NCBI GenBank assembly: GCA_009760885.1 | Contig: CM019696.1 | Location: 45,469,358 to 45,533,357, forward strand | Length of the DNA: 64,000 nt | Direction: 5' to 3' | Origin: Achatina immaculata | Taxonomy: Eukaryota > Mollusca > Gastropoda > Stylommatophora > Achatinidae | In this document: positions 24,633 through 35,554 of the stretch, in pieces | Position numbering within the stretch: the stretch's first letter is position 1 | How the letters are laid out: every line of letters begins with the position of its first letter | Notes under the pieces: generated by a model | The model's input: the letters and a program-made list of their open reading frames with translations, nothing else | Told to the model about the DNA's origin: nothing | The model's database searches: none | Position numbers and translations under genes: made by a program

Positions 24633-24714
24633 ACTTAATTTTCAGTTCTTGAGAGAGTCGACGAGTCATTTTTCTTACACGTCCAGGTCTTCTCAGGTAC
24701 GCTTGCTCCTTCTC

Positions 24715-25010
24715 TTATCGCTCTAAGGCACTTTTATTCTTTCTCTTCTCCTTCTAAGGCACTTTTATTCCTTCCTTTATCCCTCTAAGGAAGTTTTGTT
24801 CCTTCTCTTATCCCTCTAAGGCACTGTGTTCCTTCTCTTAACCCTCTAAGGCAATTTTGTTCCTTCCCTTATCCCTCTAAGGCACTTTTGTTCCTACTCT
24901 TATCCCTCTAAGGCACTTTGTTCCTTCCCTTATCCCTCTAAGGCACTTTTGTTCCTACTCTTATCCCTCTAAGGCACTTTTGCTTTTTCGCTTATCCCTC
25001 TAAGATACAT
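24715..25010. repeat. 30-31 bp minisatellite (CTTATCCCTCTAAGGCACTT)
   Basis: About ten units with the core CTTATCCCTCTAAGGCACTT followed by TTGTTCCTTC/TTGTTCCTAC. Units differ by 1-2 bp in length. Confidence 0.95.
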
Positions 25011-25032
25011 TTACTATGTGCAACTTGATTTC

Positions 25033-25035
25033 ATT

Positions 25036-25088
<53 letters not shown>

Positions 25089-25131
25089 TACTACTACTAC
25101 TACTATACTTCTACTAATACTACTACTACTA

Positions 25132-25169
<38 letters not shown>

Positions 25170-25185
25170 ATACTACTACTAATGT
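25033..25185. repeat. (ACT)n microsatellite
   Basis: Long ACT trinucleotide tract with a few interruptions (ATA, AAT). Confidence 0.97.
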
Positions 25186-25278
25186 TATTACTGCAAGATT
25201 GTCAATTAGACGTTGGTGGACAAACACGCAGGGATAAGAAAGCCAATATTAGATGTCTGGATAACTACAAGAAGTTAC

Positions 25279-25455
25279 AGCTCAGACAGAGACACCAACT
25301 TTTCTAACAGCTCAGACAGAGACACCAACTTTTCTAACAGCTCAGACAGAGACACCAACTTTTCTAACAGCTCAGACAGAGACACCAACTTTTCTAACAG
25401 CTCAGACAGAGACACCAACTTTTCTAACAGCTCAGACAGAGACACCAACTTTTCT
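25279..25455. repeat. 30-bp minisatellite, six identical units
   Basis: AGCTCAGACAGAGACACCAA plus CTTTTCTAAC repeats six times without a visible mismatch, implying recent amplification or homogenisation. In one plus frame it reads SSDRDTNFSN per unit, but no start, splice or homology supports a protein. Confidence 0.97.
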
Positions 25456-26107
25456 AGCATCTGCTTCTAGGTGTCAGCCTCTCAGTTTCAAACAATGAAT
25501 GTGGAATTTTAACCCTTGTTATTCTTTTGCATTTCAGAAAAAAGCTTAACTCTTTCACAGCCAAGCACATATCAAAGAACCACAAAAAAATATGAGTCAC
25601 AGATGTCATGTTATTCGAAGAAAATAACTGAATGTCATTATTTAGTACAAACAGTTACTTGGCATGGACACTGAACAGTACACAACTGTTTATATTTCAA
25701 TGATGAACAACTTCAATGTTCAGCCATGTTCTTCTCCAGGGCATAATCTGCTAAGAGCTTCTAGCTGGCAGCAACAGGGAGAGAGATTCACTAATCGCCA
25801 TCTAAATCTATGTCTCCAAAATGTGAGAACAAAATTAGGTTCTTTCTTTCTTTCTTTCTTTCTTTTAAAACCATATTTACAAATTCATTTAGACAGACGG
25901 CGAGCACAGATTTTTGTAATATTTTGCGTCTCTGAATTACGTTCCAAAATAACTAGAATCTGTTATCAACGTCAGCATCTGTTTTCGTTTTTTTTTCTTT
26001 TGCCAGTTATCAGAAAAGCTCTATGGAACTGATTCTCACTTGAAATATTCTAGCTTATTCTCATGCACCGAATGCCGTGTGTTGACTGCCATCTAGTGTC
26101 CCTCATT
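25456..26107. other. nothing recognised
   Basis: AT-rich; a CTTT microsatellite lies near 25840-25866. Confidence 0.5.
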
Positions 26108-26115
26108 CTGTAGAA

Positions 26116-26330
26116 CAGTGTTTCCCAGACTTTTTTCTGATCATGCCCCATCTCAGCACCATAAATTATTTTTTTAATGCCCCAGTTCCTGCCCCCCCCC
26201 CCCCCCCCCAAGCATAAAAGCTAACTAAGTTCTGAAAAAAGTATAATATAAATATTTTCTAACTCCACCTCCCCCTCCTCAATTAAAATTGCCTCCCTGT
26301 GTGGCGTACGACCCACGTTGGGAAGCACTG
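26116..26330. mobile_element. hAT-type MITE, 215 bp
   Basis: Starts CAGTGTTTCCCAGACTTTTT and ends CACGTTGGGAAGCACTG; the end reverse-complements to CAGTGCTTCCCAACGTG, so the two ends form terminal inverted repeats of the hAT type (CAGTG-TTCCCA). The flanks CTGTAGAA (26108-26115) and CTAAAGAA (26331-26338) match at 6 of 8 bases, consistent with an aged 8-bp hAT target duplication. No transposase is encoded; the interior is C-rich and AT-rich. Confidence 0.82.
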
Positions 26331-26704
26331 CTAAAGAAGCAGATATAGATCTTTAGATAGAACCGTAAAGCAGAACTTTTAAATTATGTCGTTTAGAAAC
26401 GAATTTTCGAAGTGATAAGCAGTGGCGGATTACTCATTAGGCTGGGTAGGGTGAAGTGAAGGGGCCCAGAAAGATAAGGGGCCCAGAGCTACGAAAAGAA
26501 AATTGTTGCTTGATGCGACTTATACTCACTTATAAACTATTACTGCTTCATTAGAGTTATCTTTCCTCTAGTAACAAGAAAATAATGTTACAATTACAAA
26601 ATTGTAATAAATTAGCAATATTTCAGTTTCTTCTTTTGGCTGGCTTCTAAATTTATTGGTCGAAGTTTTATTTCTCGTATATCGGCCAGTCAGTCAATCA
26701 ATCA

Positions 26705-27245
26705 GTCAGTCTGTTATTTGCATGTCCCTTGCGGAACTTTGTCTCCCTAACAGCTCTCATGTAACCCTCTCGGTTGTAAGCAAGATGCCCTGCTGCTAAT
26801 CGCAGATCATAAACGATATCTTGCAGCTATCTTCCTCTCTTTCTTTTTCCCATTATGTACCATCCCAAGACTGTCTTCTCTAGATTCTCATCACGTTTAA
26901 TATGTCCAGAATATTTAAGTTTTCTCTGTTTTATCTTTACTAGCCAACCTTCTTCAATATTAAGTTCTTGTAGTATGGCACTAATGCTATATGCTCTGTA
27001 TGACTTCGTACTCTGGATCAAGTCAAGGAAAATATTGACACTAAGAAAATATATCCTTTAAATATCTCTCAGTTACTCAGAACATTGCCTTTTGTGTCCA
27101 TGATTTTGAAGGATTCGTCTATAGTATTTACATTCAAAGGCATTTATGTGTTTCTCAGCTGTTTGGTTAAGTGTCCAGGTCTCACATGCATATGTTGCGA
27201 TGGGAAAGATGCATGCCCTTAAAAATCTTATTTTTGTAGTTGTGT
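26705..27245 (-). mobile_element. RTE-A fragment with internal insertion
   Basis: Read on the minus strand it matches the copy at 58196: GACCTGGACACTTAACC, TTTGAATGTAAATACTATAG, GAACTTAATATTGAAGAAGG, GAACCGAGAGG-type text and CATGCAAATAACAG at the 3' end with a TGACTGA-type tail. About 110 bp of unrelated sequence (26979-27087) interrupt it. Confidence 0.85.
26979..27087. repeat. short dispersed repeat R3 inside RTE-A
   Basis: CTAATGCTATATGCTCTGTA, CAAGTCAAGGAAAATATTGA, CACTAAGAAAA and ATCTCTCAGTTACTCAGAAC all recur in the same order at 32494-32605. The segment replaces about 17 bp of the RTE-A sequence. The class is unknown. Confidence 0.8.
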
Positions 27246-28269
27246 CCTAACACAGAAGTAGATGAGTAAGAGGACGTGAGAGATATAAGGAAGAGGACAC
27301 AGACGAGCAAATATGAAGAGGGAAAGGGGGAAGATATGATAGAAAAGTAGAGGTTAAAGAGAAGGGGAAAATATGAACAAAAACAGAAAGAAAGATGCAG
27401 AATAGAAGACGGGAAGGAAAGTAGAACCAGAGATGGAAAGAGCAGAAAAGGAAGAAGAAGAAGATGGTGATGATGATGATGATGTCTCCACAGCTTTTTT
27501 TTGAAGAGCGATAGATGTCTTGGTTTTAATTTCCCTCACTGTATCTCCATTATTAGTTAGTAATGATAAAAGATATTCAAACTTCTCCACTTCCTCTGAT
27601 TTTTCCTCATTTCAGCTGCCTTATTTATTTTGTCGTTTGTCATCAATTTATTGTAGACAGAGGGCATATAAATGCACTGAAACCCGTAGACTTAAGAATA
27701 TCCTGTCCAGATGATTGTCCAGACTGCGAATAGACACTACCACATGGGTAAAAAAGGTAGCATTCTCTTAAGATTGTACTTCAGTAAAGACAGCTGCAGA
27801 ATCCTAACTCGGGTCTTGAGGTGCTGAAGACTGGGCAAGGAAAGTTGGTTTAATAGTTCCGGTGGTAGTGAACTTTAACCTGCCTGTAGACCTTCAGAGG
27901 TACACAAGTTTTGGTTTAGATTTGGCGAGAAAACAGTTTACACGAGAAAAAATGAGAATCAGAAACTTGGGAGATAATTTTAGATTTGAGGGTTATAAAT
28001 CACAGAGACAGAGGGCAGTTCACTAGCGGAGCGTTGTTTTCTTGTTCTTATTTTACCCACATGTAAACCCTGAGTTGAAGGGCTTTGATTGTTGTTTGTT
28101 TTGGATATAGACAAGTTTGAAAATGGCGATTCAAGCACAAAAGTGGATGAAAGAAAAGAAAACAGAACAGGAGTATTTGTTTAAAAAAACATGCAAGTGT
28201 GACAGGTGTCTTAAAGTGGAAGAAAAGTAATAAATTGTGAACACTTCTTCTTCTTCTTCTTCTTCTTTT
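27246..28269. other. no gene; GA-rich then CTT microsatellite
   Basis: GA-rich at 27260-27440 and (GAT)n near 27463-27484. (TTC)n at 28240-28268 leads into the R1 repeat. No coding evidence. Confidence 0.55.
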
Positions 28270-29190
28270 CCAGAACTGCTAGCTGGTGTTCTTTACAGCC
28301 AATGTCCTGGAGATGGTGAGGCACAGCAGAGTGTCGGATTGGGAGCAGGTCATGGCAGCTATTTTTTTCGGTCCTTGACTGGAGCTAGAAAGCAGGCGGC
28401 ATGCAGTACTTCTTTAGCAGACTCCACTACAGTGGGGACTATGGTGATCACCGCCACGGTGGCCAGGATGGGCCAGTTACTCAATCAATCAATCAAGTGC
28501 CATGCCACGTGGCGTAGGCGATCATTTCTCTCCACAATTCCCGGTGACTTTCTTCCTAGCCACACTGACAGCCCATTCAGTAACTTCTCTCTTTGTCTTC
28601 CTCTTCTCTTCTTCCCTCAATTTTTCCAGTTGCCACAGTGTGTTCCAATTTTCCTCTTCTCAGAAAATGTCCTACAAATCTCGCTTGTCTGCCTCTGATC
28701 TTTGGTGTAATTTGCCTTTTAACTCCAGCCTCTCTTAAGATTTCTTTATTGGTTTTCTTAGCTGTCCATGGTACCTTCAACATCCTTCTTATGAACCACA
28801 TCTCCATGGCCTCCATGTCTCGCTGTACTCTCATATTCATGGACCAAGCTTCACACCCATAAGAAAAAATGGCTCCATGTAACATTTAAGTACTCAGAAT
28901 CTTGTTTCCATTGATATGGATCTGTTGCACAAGATGTTTCTCATTTTCTGGAATGCTGACTTGGCCTGAGCACGTCTGCTTTTTATTTCGTTGTCACATT
29001 TCCCATCAGCTTTTATAATAGTTCCCAAGTACTTGAATCTATCAACTTGTTTCAGTCCTGTACCAGTTACTGGCAGTTTCAAAAGAGAAGTGGGAGAGGG
29101 TCTTGGTCAACCACAGTTCGCTAACTCTAACGCTAGCATGTCAACTCTGAGTCGTTGATTGCCAAAACAGACAGTGTCCCCCCCCCACCC
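28270..29190. repeat. dispersed repeat R1, split by RTE-B
   Basis: The left part (28270-28481) and right part (29072-29190) together match 40430-40770: GAACTGCTAGCTGGT, GTGTCGGATTGGGAGC, TTGACTGGAGCTA, GTACTTCT, GGGACTATGGTGAT, then GGGTCTTGGTCA, TTCGCTAAC, GCTAGCATGTCA and ACAGTGTCCCCCCC. The insertion at 28482-29062 separates them. Other copies lie near 43005 and 60870. Confidence 0.87.
28482..29062 (-). mobile_element. RTE-B fragment with 9-bp TSD inside R1
   Basis: CCAGTTACT occurs at 28473-28481 and 29063-29071. Between them, on the minus strand, is the RTE-B C-terminal region: FKYLGTIIKADGKCDNEIKS, SRRAQAKSAFQKMRNILCNR, YGCEAWSMNMRVQRDMEAME, FIRRMLKVPWTAKKTN and ARFVGHFLRRGKLEHTVATG. 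The 3' end is a clean TTGATTGATTGATTGA tail. It is a 5'-truncated copy of 581 bp. Confidence 0.95.
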
Positions 29191-29912
29191 CACCCCCCAC
29201 ATACACGCACACACCCAAGTGAACTTGGTGGTCAAACTTAACAGAAAGAGTTGAGAAACACAGTAGACGCTAAGGTCATGAAGATGATAACTATGATGTT
29301 GATGTAAAGGATGCAGACAAAACGGAGAGTGATGTTGCCCTGAAAGACTTCAATCAGTCATTCATAGAAGAGCTTGCAACACTTTCAGATGTATATTATA
29401 TGGTTGGGGGGGGGGGAGCTCTTGGTGAAGTCACCGCTCCCAGTCTCTGCCGGGGGGGGGGGGGGGGAGCCTGCCTGGAGATGTACAAAGTTTTTCTTAA
29501 TACGTACATCTGTTCGCCAGTTTATTTGTCTTTGATGATTACTAAGTGCTCGAGGGAGCGGTCGTTTTTCATCTCTGAAAACCGCTTTATTAAAACATAT
29601 CCGCCTTCTTCAGTGGGTGAAAGGAAACCGAGTCATCTAGCCCTTGAACACAAACTGAATCAGATGTACCACGTTCACTTGTTACATCTTCTATTATCAT
29701 AGCTTTGTTAATACAGAAAACTGACATTTTTTTTTTAAAGTACAAACAGTTAATGAAGAAGACATGAAGCTTGTGGTTACATTTTCGGCGTTTAGAATTT
29801 GTTATAGATCTATATGTAAGCTACATTTCTAAAAAGCATTAGAGCTTTTTTGCCCTTTTTCTTCCTTTAGTTGTTTATATGAAAATAAATACATGTATAA
29901 ACTTCATAAGAC
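29191..29912. other. no gene; poly-G tracts
   Basis: G runs at 29405-29417 and 29452-29467 and AT-rich remainder. Nothing else recognised. Confidence 0.5.
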
Positions 29913-31162
29913 CTTTTGCAATCAGTTTTCATTGCCCGACCAAAGAAAGAAGATATAGTTGAATGTGAATACCATCGAACCATTAGTCTTATGAGCCATG
30001 TTACCAAAATCTTGCTTCGTATTGTCATGAGAAGAGTCAGGGGCAAAATAAAACCAGAAATCGTTGAAGAACAGAGTGGCTTCGTGGAAGGAAAAGGTAC
30101 AAGTAATGTCATATATATATATATATAAAACATTGATGGAAAGATCAATAGAAGTAAAGACGGCCCTATACTTATGTTTCATAGACTACTGTAAAGCATT
30201 CGATAAAATGAGACACATAGAAATGATAAGAATGCTGGAAGATATCAACATAGATTGGAAAGATCTGAAACTCATCAAAAACATATACTGGCAGCAATCA
30301 GCAGGGATGAAGGTTGAGAACCAAATAGGAGCATTCCAAGACATAAAATTGGGAGTGAGACAAGAATGTGTTCTATCTCCTGATCTCTTCTCCTTGTACT
30401 GCGAAAACATAATGAGAAATATAGAGAGCTTGCCAGGAATATCAATTGACGTGTACAACCTTAACAACTTAAGATATGCAGACGACACAGTTCTGATTGC
30501 TATCAAAGAAAAGAATACCACAAAAATGTAGCATTACCACTGATGGCACAGAACTGAAACAAATTGATAGATTCAAGTACTTAGGAACAATGATAACAGC
30601 TGGTGGGAAATGTCACAATGAAATAAAAAGCAGACGTGCTCAGGCCAAGTCAGCATTCCAGAAAATGAGAAACATCTTGTGCAACAGATCCATATCAATG
30701 GAAACAAGATTCCGAGTATTTAAATGTTACATCGAGCCAGTTTTGTTTTATGGATGTGAACCATGGTCTATGAATAAGAGAGTACAGCGAGACATGGAGG
30801 CCATGGAGATGTGGTTTATAAGAAGGATGGTGAAGGGGACAGCCAAGAAAACCAATGAAGAAGTCTTAAGAGAGGCTGGAGTTAAAAAGCAAATTATAGC
30901 AAAGATCAGAGGCAAACAAGCGAGATTTGTAGGACATTTTCTGAGAAGAGGAAAATTGGAACACATTGTGGCAACTGGAAAAACTGAGGGAAGAAGAGAT
31001 AGAGGAAGACAGAGAGAGAGAGAAGTTACTGAACGGGCTGTCAATGTGGCTAGGAAGAAAGTCACCGGCGGATCTCATAATCAGGTCTAAAGACAGGGAA
31101 TTGTGGAGAGAAATGATCGCCTACGCCACGTGGCAAGACACTTGATTGATTGATTGATTGAT
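29913..31162 (+). mobile_element. RTE-B retrotransposon, most complete RT copy
   Basis: The plus strand encodes SVFIARPKKEDIVECEYHRT, QSGFVEGKGTSN, FIDYCKAFDKMRHIEMIRML, QDIKLGVRQECVLSPDLFSL and LNNLRYADDTVLIA with an intact YADD motif. A deletion and frameshift follow near 30510, then FKYLGTMITAGGKC, VLFYGCEPWSMNKRVQRDME and RQARFVGH-like text. A TA microsatellite has expanded at 30112-30127 inside the RT frame. The 3' tail is TTGATTGATTGATTGA. Possible aged TSD: AAACTTCATAAGA before and AAATTTCATATAA after. Confidence 0.92.
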
Positions 31163-31189
31163 AAATTTCATATAATATTTGAGCATAAT

Positions 31190-31600
31190 GAACATAAGAA
31201 AAAAGGTGCTCTCGTGCTACATAGAGCGAGTTCTGATCCAGGAAGTCGAATCCTGGACAGTTACTGAAGAGACACAAGCGACGGCTGGAAGTCACGGAAA
31301 TGTGGTTTCTTAGAAGACTGTTAATGACACCATGGACGGCGAGAAGGTCAAATGAAATTCTGAGAAAGACAGATTCGAGAAGACACATAATTACATCTGT
31401 CAGGAAAAGACAGTCTAAACTTATAGGACACGTCTCAAACTAGAATACATCGCAGTAACAGAAAAATTAGACGGGAAAAGAAGCCGAGGTAGACCAGGCG
31501 AGAAAATCCTGGAAGGAATGGCAAGATGGCATGAAAAGGGGACACCAGAACAACTCATAGAAGCAACACAAAACAGAGAGAGTTGTGACCTACAGAGAGT
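31190..31600 (+). mobile_element. old LINE C-terminal remnant
   Basis: Shifting plus frames give VLIQEVESWTVTEETQ, a TPWTARRSNEILRKTD-like region, and KRSRGRPGEKILEGMARWHE. This is the same general domain as the RTE families but a different, older copy. Confidence 0.75.
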
Positions 31601-31649
31601 AGGTATATGCAGTCATAGCTCTCCACAAATATCTGGACTGAAAGTGTTA

Positions 31650-31710
31650 TATGACAGACAGACAGACAGACAGACAGGCAGGCAGGCAGGCAGGCAGGCA
31701 GATGGATAGG

Positions 31711-31752
<42 letters not shown>

Positions 31753-31773
31753 TATAGATAGATAGATAGATAG
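31650..31773. repeat. compound microsatellite GACA/GGCA/GATA
   Basis: (GACA)n passes into (GGCA)n, then (GATA)n. Confidence 0.97.
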
Positions 31774-32190
31774 AACATTTAGACCGATTTACAGTAGTCG
31801 GTAACAAGTTTTTGCTGAGAAATAAAAGACTTACAATGGCGGATTAGTTTGATCTGTAAGAAAATAGTACAAGGACATGTAGTAATGGAAGAGATCACAG
31901 CAAGAGCAGCATCAGGCCATATATCAGGGCATGAAGGATACAAACGTTCTGAAAGTACCTTCCATGTGCCCAACAGAATGAGAGAACATTAAATTAATGA
32001 AAGTTGTATATTATATATAAAGACTAGTCACACTTTCACTGATGAGTTTCAAGAACACGTGAACTCACGAAGCGTGGTTGAAAGGTCACTGCACTGAAAC
32101 TAAGGTATCATCTTTATGTTAACAAAAGTAGTGCTAGGAGTGACATACACAACTTGCCCGAATCACGAAAGAGCTGTGTTTCTGCTGCCG
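31774..32190. other. nothing recognised
   Basis: AT-rich, no supported feature. Confidence 0.5.
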
Positions 32191-32194
32191 AAAA

Positions 32195-32345
32195 CGTTGT
32201 TCTTATGTGGTTCAAGAACTTATTAAATAAAAACATTGTTCTTATGTGGTTCAAGAACTTATTAAATAAAAACATTGTTCTTATGTGGTTCAAGAACTTA
32301 TTAAATAAAAACGTTGTTCTTATGAAGTCCAAGAACTGATTACTA
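32195..32345. repeat. 39-bp minisatellite, about 4 units
   Basis: Units contain GTTCTTATGTGGTTCAAGAA and CTTATTAAATAAAAAC. The middle units are identical and the last is diverged. Confidence 0.93.
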
Positions 32346-32493
32346 TGAAAACATTGTTTAAACGTAAAAGTCTACTTATGATACTGGCCATATCTAGAGT
32401 TGAGAGGGATTATAGAAATTATCCGCACTAAAACTAGAGGTACATTTTGCCTACACGCTTCAAGAGCAAATATGAAGTCACGGAAACTATAGG

Positions 32494-32605
32494 TACTAAT
32501 GCTATATGCACTGTATGACTTCATACTCTGGACCAAGTCAAGGAAAATATTGACACTAAGAAAACATGTCCTATAAATATCTCTCAGTTACTCAGAACAT
32601 TTGCT
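32494..32605. repeat. short dispersed repeat R3, second copy
   Basis: Same order of blocks as 26979-27087. The left breakpoint of the 1.575-kb tandem duplication falls inside it, at the AAAACATGTCC position. Confidence 0.8.
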
Positions 32606-32789
32606 TTTTGACACTCAGTCAAGTTTTACCGGATATTACCAAAAGTGAAAAAAAAAAATCAAAGAGCACAGAAGATAAGGATGAGGACAGAAGAACCACT
32701 TGACAACAATATTTATTTGGCCAGCTCAAGGAATTCCTACTTTCACTTTCGAACCTCACAAAGAAAATAATCAGAGCAATATGGATTCC

Positions 32790-32890
32790 CTACACGCCTC
32801 GTTTCCGGCCAGACAGAGCGCGAATTCCAACGCGCATGCTCAAAGGGATGCCGGGAAACATGGCGGCTTTGCCCGTTAATGAATTCTGAA
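32790..32890. promoter_or_regulatory. CpG-rich promoter-like block (copy 1)
   Basis: In otherwise AT-rich DNA this block holds TTTCCGGCC (ETS-like), CGCGCATGC (NRF1-like) and AAACATGGCGGC (YY1-like), with many CpGs. Such a mix is typical of TATA-less housekeeping promoters. No exon downstream could be identified: the ATG in the YY1-like site opens only nine codons. A second AAACATGGCGGC lies at 33791. Confidence 0.35.
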
Positions 32891-33188
32891 TCACGAAAGT
32901 AATAGCTCGGCTCATTAGCTCCGTGCCAGTACACTAGGCGGGTCCAGTGAGTAATGGGCAAAGGTCAGAGGTGAACTGTTCTGTCGACTTGGGGGGTTCG
33001 GAGGCTTGGCGAGGGAGGTTGTGGGTTTGACAAATCTGAATACGGCGGGCAGACTTAATTGCTCGGACAGATCAGGGGTATGAAAATATGCCCGGGTTAG
33101 TTACACAGGTTTAGTTTTTTTATCTTTTTTCTTCAGTTCAAGTAAATTGGGAGTCTAGAAGTGTAGGCCATTAGGATGTGTTATAGGG

Positions 33189-33219
<31 letters not shown>

Positions 33220-33428
33220 CCACCACCATCATCATCATGTCTTGCTAATTCCAATATCATGATTTGAGTTTTGCTTTATTCCTCACTATGCTCTTATTTT
33301 CACTGCTTGAGTTTTGGTTATCTATTTTCTTTACTTTATCATCTTCCTCATTCTTTCTATAACTGTCGTTTTTTCCACTTATTAATTTCTCATCTCATAT
33401 TCCGTTAATGTTATTTGTGTTATTCTTA

Positions 33429-33686
33429 AAGGTAAAGGTAATCCCATAGCAAATGCCGTAGGGGATGAAGCGTTAGAGACCTCATTATGCTAGGCCATCA
33501 GCGTATGAGGTAGGGTGGGCAGTTCCTTTCCTCGCTGCCTTTCCTTCCCAGATTTTCTCTGGCACCAACTTTTACGAGGCTAAGTCGACCTCGGGAAAAC
33601 TGGTCAGAAAAGAAATCTCGCTCAGTGGGGATTCGAACACTAGACAGTTCGGTTGCTAGACGAGTGCTCTAACCACTACGCCAGCC
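33429..33686 (-). mobile_element. tRNA-derived SINE-1 (copy 1)
   Basis: 258-bp insertion flanked by TTATTCTTA at 33420-33428 and 33687-33695. The minus strand starts GGCTGGCGTAGTGGTTAGAG (box-A region) and has box-B-like GTTCGAATCCCC. The body follows, then an ACCTTTACCTTT tail. Confidence 0.92.
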
Positions 33687-34364
33687 TTATTCTTACAGAT
33701 TTAACTAAGCGACGTTTTGTCAATGTCTGCTGTCTGAAACCTGGACGAAAGAAAAAAAAAAAAAACCTCAGCGAGTTCATTTCACCAAGCAAACATGGCG
33801 GCTTGATCTAGCATAACTAAGAATTTAACTTTATCAAAGAGCAAGAATAGATGTAGGGGATTTGGAGACAAAGGTTTGGGGGGGGGGGTGGAGGAGACAA
33901 ACAACAATGTTAGAAAAAAAGGAGAGGGGTGGGGGGAAGGACAAATGAAACTAGTGGCACTGCCTAAAGAAGTGGTTCCCAACCGCTACTTCCAAGGATG
34001 GGTTTTCAAATTACAAATGATCGCCATCTTATAACACTTTAATGTCATAGACTCTTAATTCTCTGTATACAGTAGATGAACATTTATACGAAACTGACAC
34101 ATCAGCTGTAGAGCGCCTGATAAAAGCCCCCTTAGAAAACATGTCCTATAAATATCTCTCAGTTACTCAGAACATTTGCTTTTTGACACTCAGTCAAGTT
34201 TTACCGGATATTACCAAAAGTGAAAAAAAAAATCAAAGAGCACAGAAGATAAGGATGAGGACAGAAGAACCACTTGACAACAATATTTATTTGGCCAGCT
34301 CAAGGAATTCCTACTTTCACTTTCGAACCTCACAAAGAAAATAATCAGAGCAATATGGATTCCC

Positions 34365-34465
34365 TACACGCCTCGTTTCCGGCCAGACAGAGCGCGAATT
34401 CCAACGCGCATGCTCAAAGGGATGCCGGGAAACATGGCGGCTTTGCCCGTTAATGAATTCTGAAT
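34365..34465. promoter_or_regulatory. CpG-rich promoter-like block (copy 2)
   Basis: Duplicate of 32790-32890 with the same ETS-, NRF1- and YY1-like motifs. It is present only because of the tandem duplication; no downstream gene is recognised. Confidence 0.35.
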
Positions 34466-35012
34466 CACGAAAGTAATAGCTCGGCTCATTAGCTCCGTGC
34501 CAGTAAACTAGGCGGGTCCAGTGAGTAATGGGCAAAGGTCAGAGGTGAACTGTTCTGTCGACTTGGGGGGTTCGGAGGCTTGGCGAGGGAGGTTGTGGGT
34601 TTGACAAATCTGAATACGGCGGGCAGACTTAATTGCTCGGACAGATCAGGGGTATGAAAATATGCCCGGGTTAGTTACACAGGTTTAGTTTTTTTTATCT
34701 TTTTTCTTCAGTTCAAGTAAATTGGGAGTCTAGAAGTGTAGGCCATTAGGATGTGTTATAGGGATCATCATCATCATCATCATCATCATCACCAAAATCA
34801 ACACCACCACCATCATCATCATGTCTTGCTAATCCCAATATCATGATTCGAGTTTTGCTTTTTCCCTCACTATGCTCTTATCTTCATTGCTTGAGTTTTG
34901 GTTATCTATTTTCTTTACTTTATCATCTTCCTCATTCTTTCTATAATTGTCGTTTTTTCCACTTATTAATTTCTCATCTCATATTCCGTTAATGTTGTTT
35001 GTGTTATTCTTA

Positions 35013-35270
35013 AAGGTAAAGGTAGTCTCATAGCAAATGCCGTAGGGGATGAAGCGTTAGAGACCTCATTATGCTAGGCCATCAGCGTATGAGGTAGGGT
35101 GGGCAGTTCTTTTCCTCGCTGCCTTTCCTTCCCAGATTTTCTCTGGCACCAACTTTTACGAGGCTAGGTCGACCTCGGGAAAACTGGTCAGAAAAGAAAT
35201 CTCGCTCAGTGGGGATTCGAACCCTAGACAGTTCGGTTGCTAGACGAGTGCTCTAACCACTACGCCAGCC
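35013..35270 (-). mobile_element. tRNA-derived SINE-1 (copy 2)
   Basis: Duplicate of the SINE at 33429 with the same TTATTCTTA flanks (35004-35012 and 35271-35279). It arose by segmental duplication, not by a second retroposition. Confidence 0.92.
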
Positions 35271-35554
35271 TTATTCTTACAGATTTAACTAAGCGACGTT
35301 TTGTCAATGTCTGCTGTCTGAAACCTGGACGAAAGAAAAAAAAAACAAACCTCAGCGAGTTCATTTCACCAAGCAAACATGGCGGCTTGATCTAGCATAA
35401 CTAAGAATTTAACTTTATCAAAGAGCAAGAATAGATGTAGGGGATTTGGAGACAAAAGTTTAGGGGGGGGGTGGAGGAGACAAACAACAATGTTAGAAAA
35501 AAAGGAGAGGGGTGGTGGGGAAGGACAAATGAAACTAGTGGCACTGCCTAAAGA

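Larger units (their letters stand above)
32561..34135. repeat. 1.575-kb tandem duplication, copy 1
   Basis: AAAACATGTCCTATAAATAT at 32561 returns at 34136, and the sequence between is repeated almost unchanged to about 35720. Differences seen are few point changes, small indels in A/G runs and a changed ATC repeat. It contains a CpG-rich promoter-like block, an ATC repeat (33191-33238), a SINE-1 and the left part of a hAT-type MITE. Confidence 0.97.

Noticed and set aside
28237..28698. 153-codon plus-strand frame
   Set aside because: It reads through R1 and antisense through the RTE-B insertion, so it is chimeric.
33600..33686. Possible tRNA gene (box A and box B present)
   Set aside because: No acceptor-stem pairing could be made; it is the tRNA-like head of SINE-1 with body, tail and TSD.
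32743..34535. Identical 72-codon minus-strand frames in both duplication copies
   Set aside because: Identity follows from the recent duplication; there is no domain or wider conservation evidence, and the frames overlap the promoter-like block.
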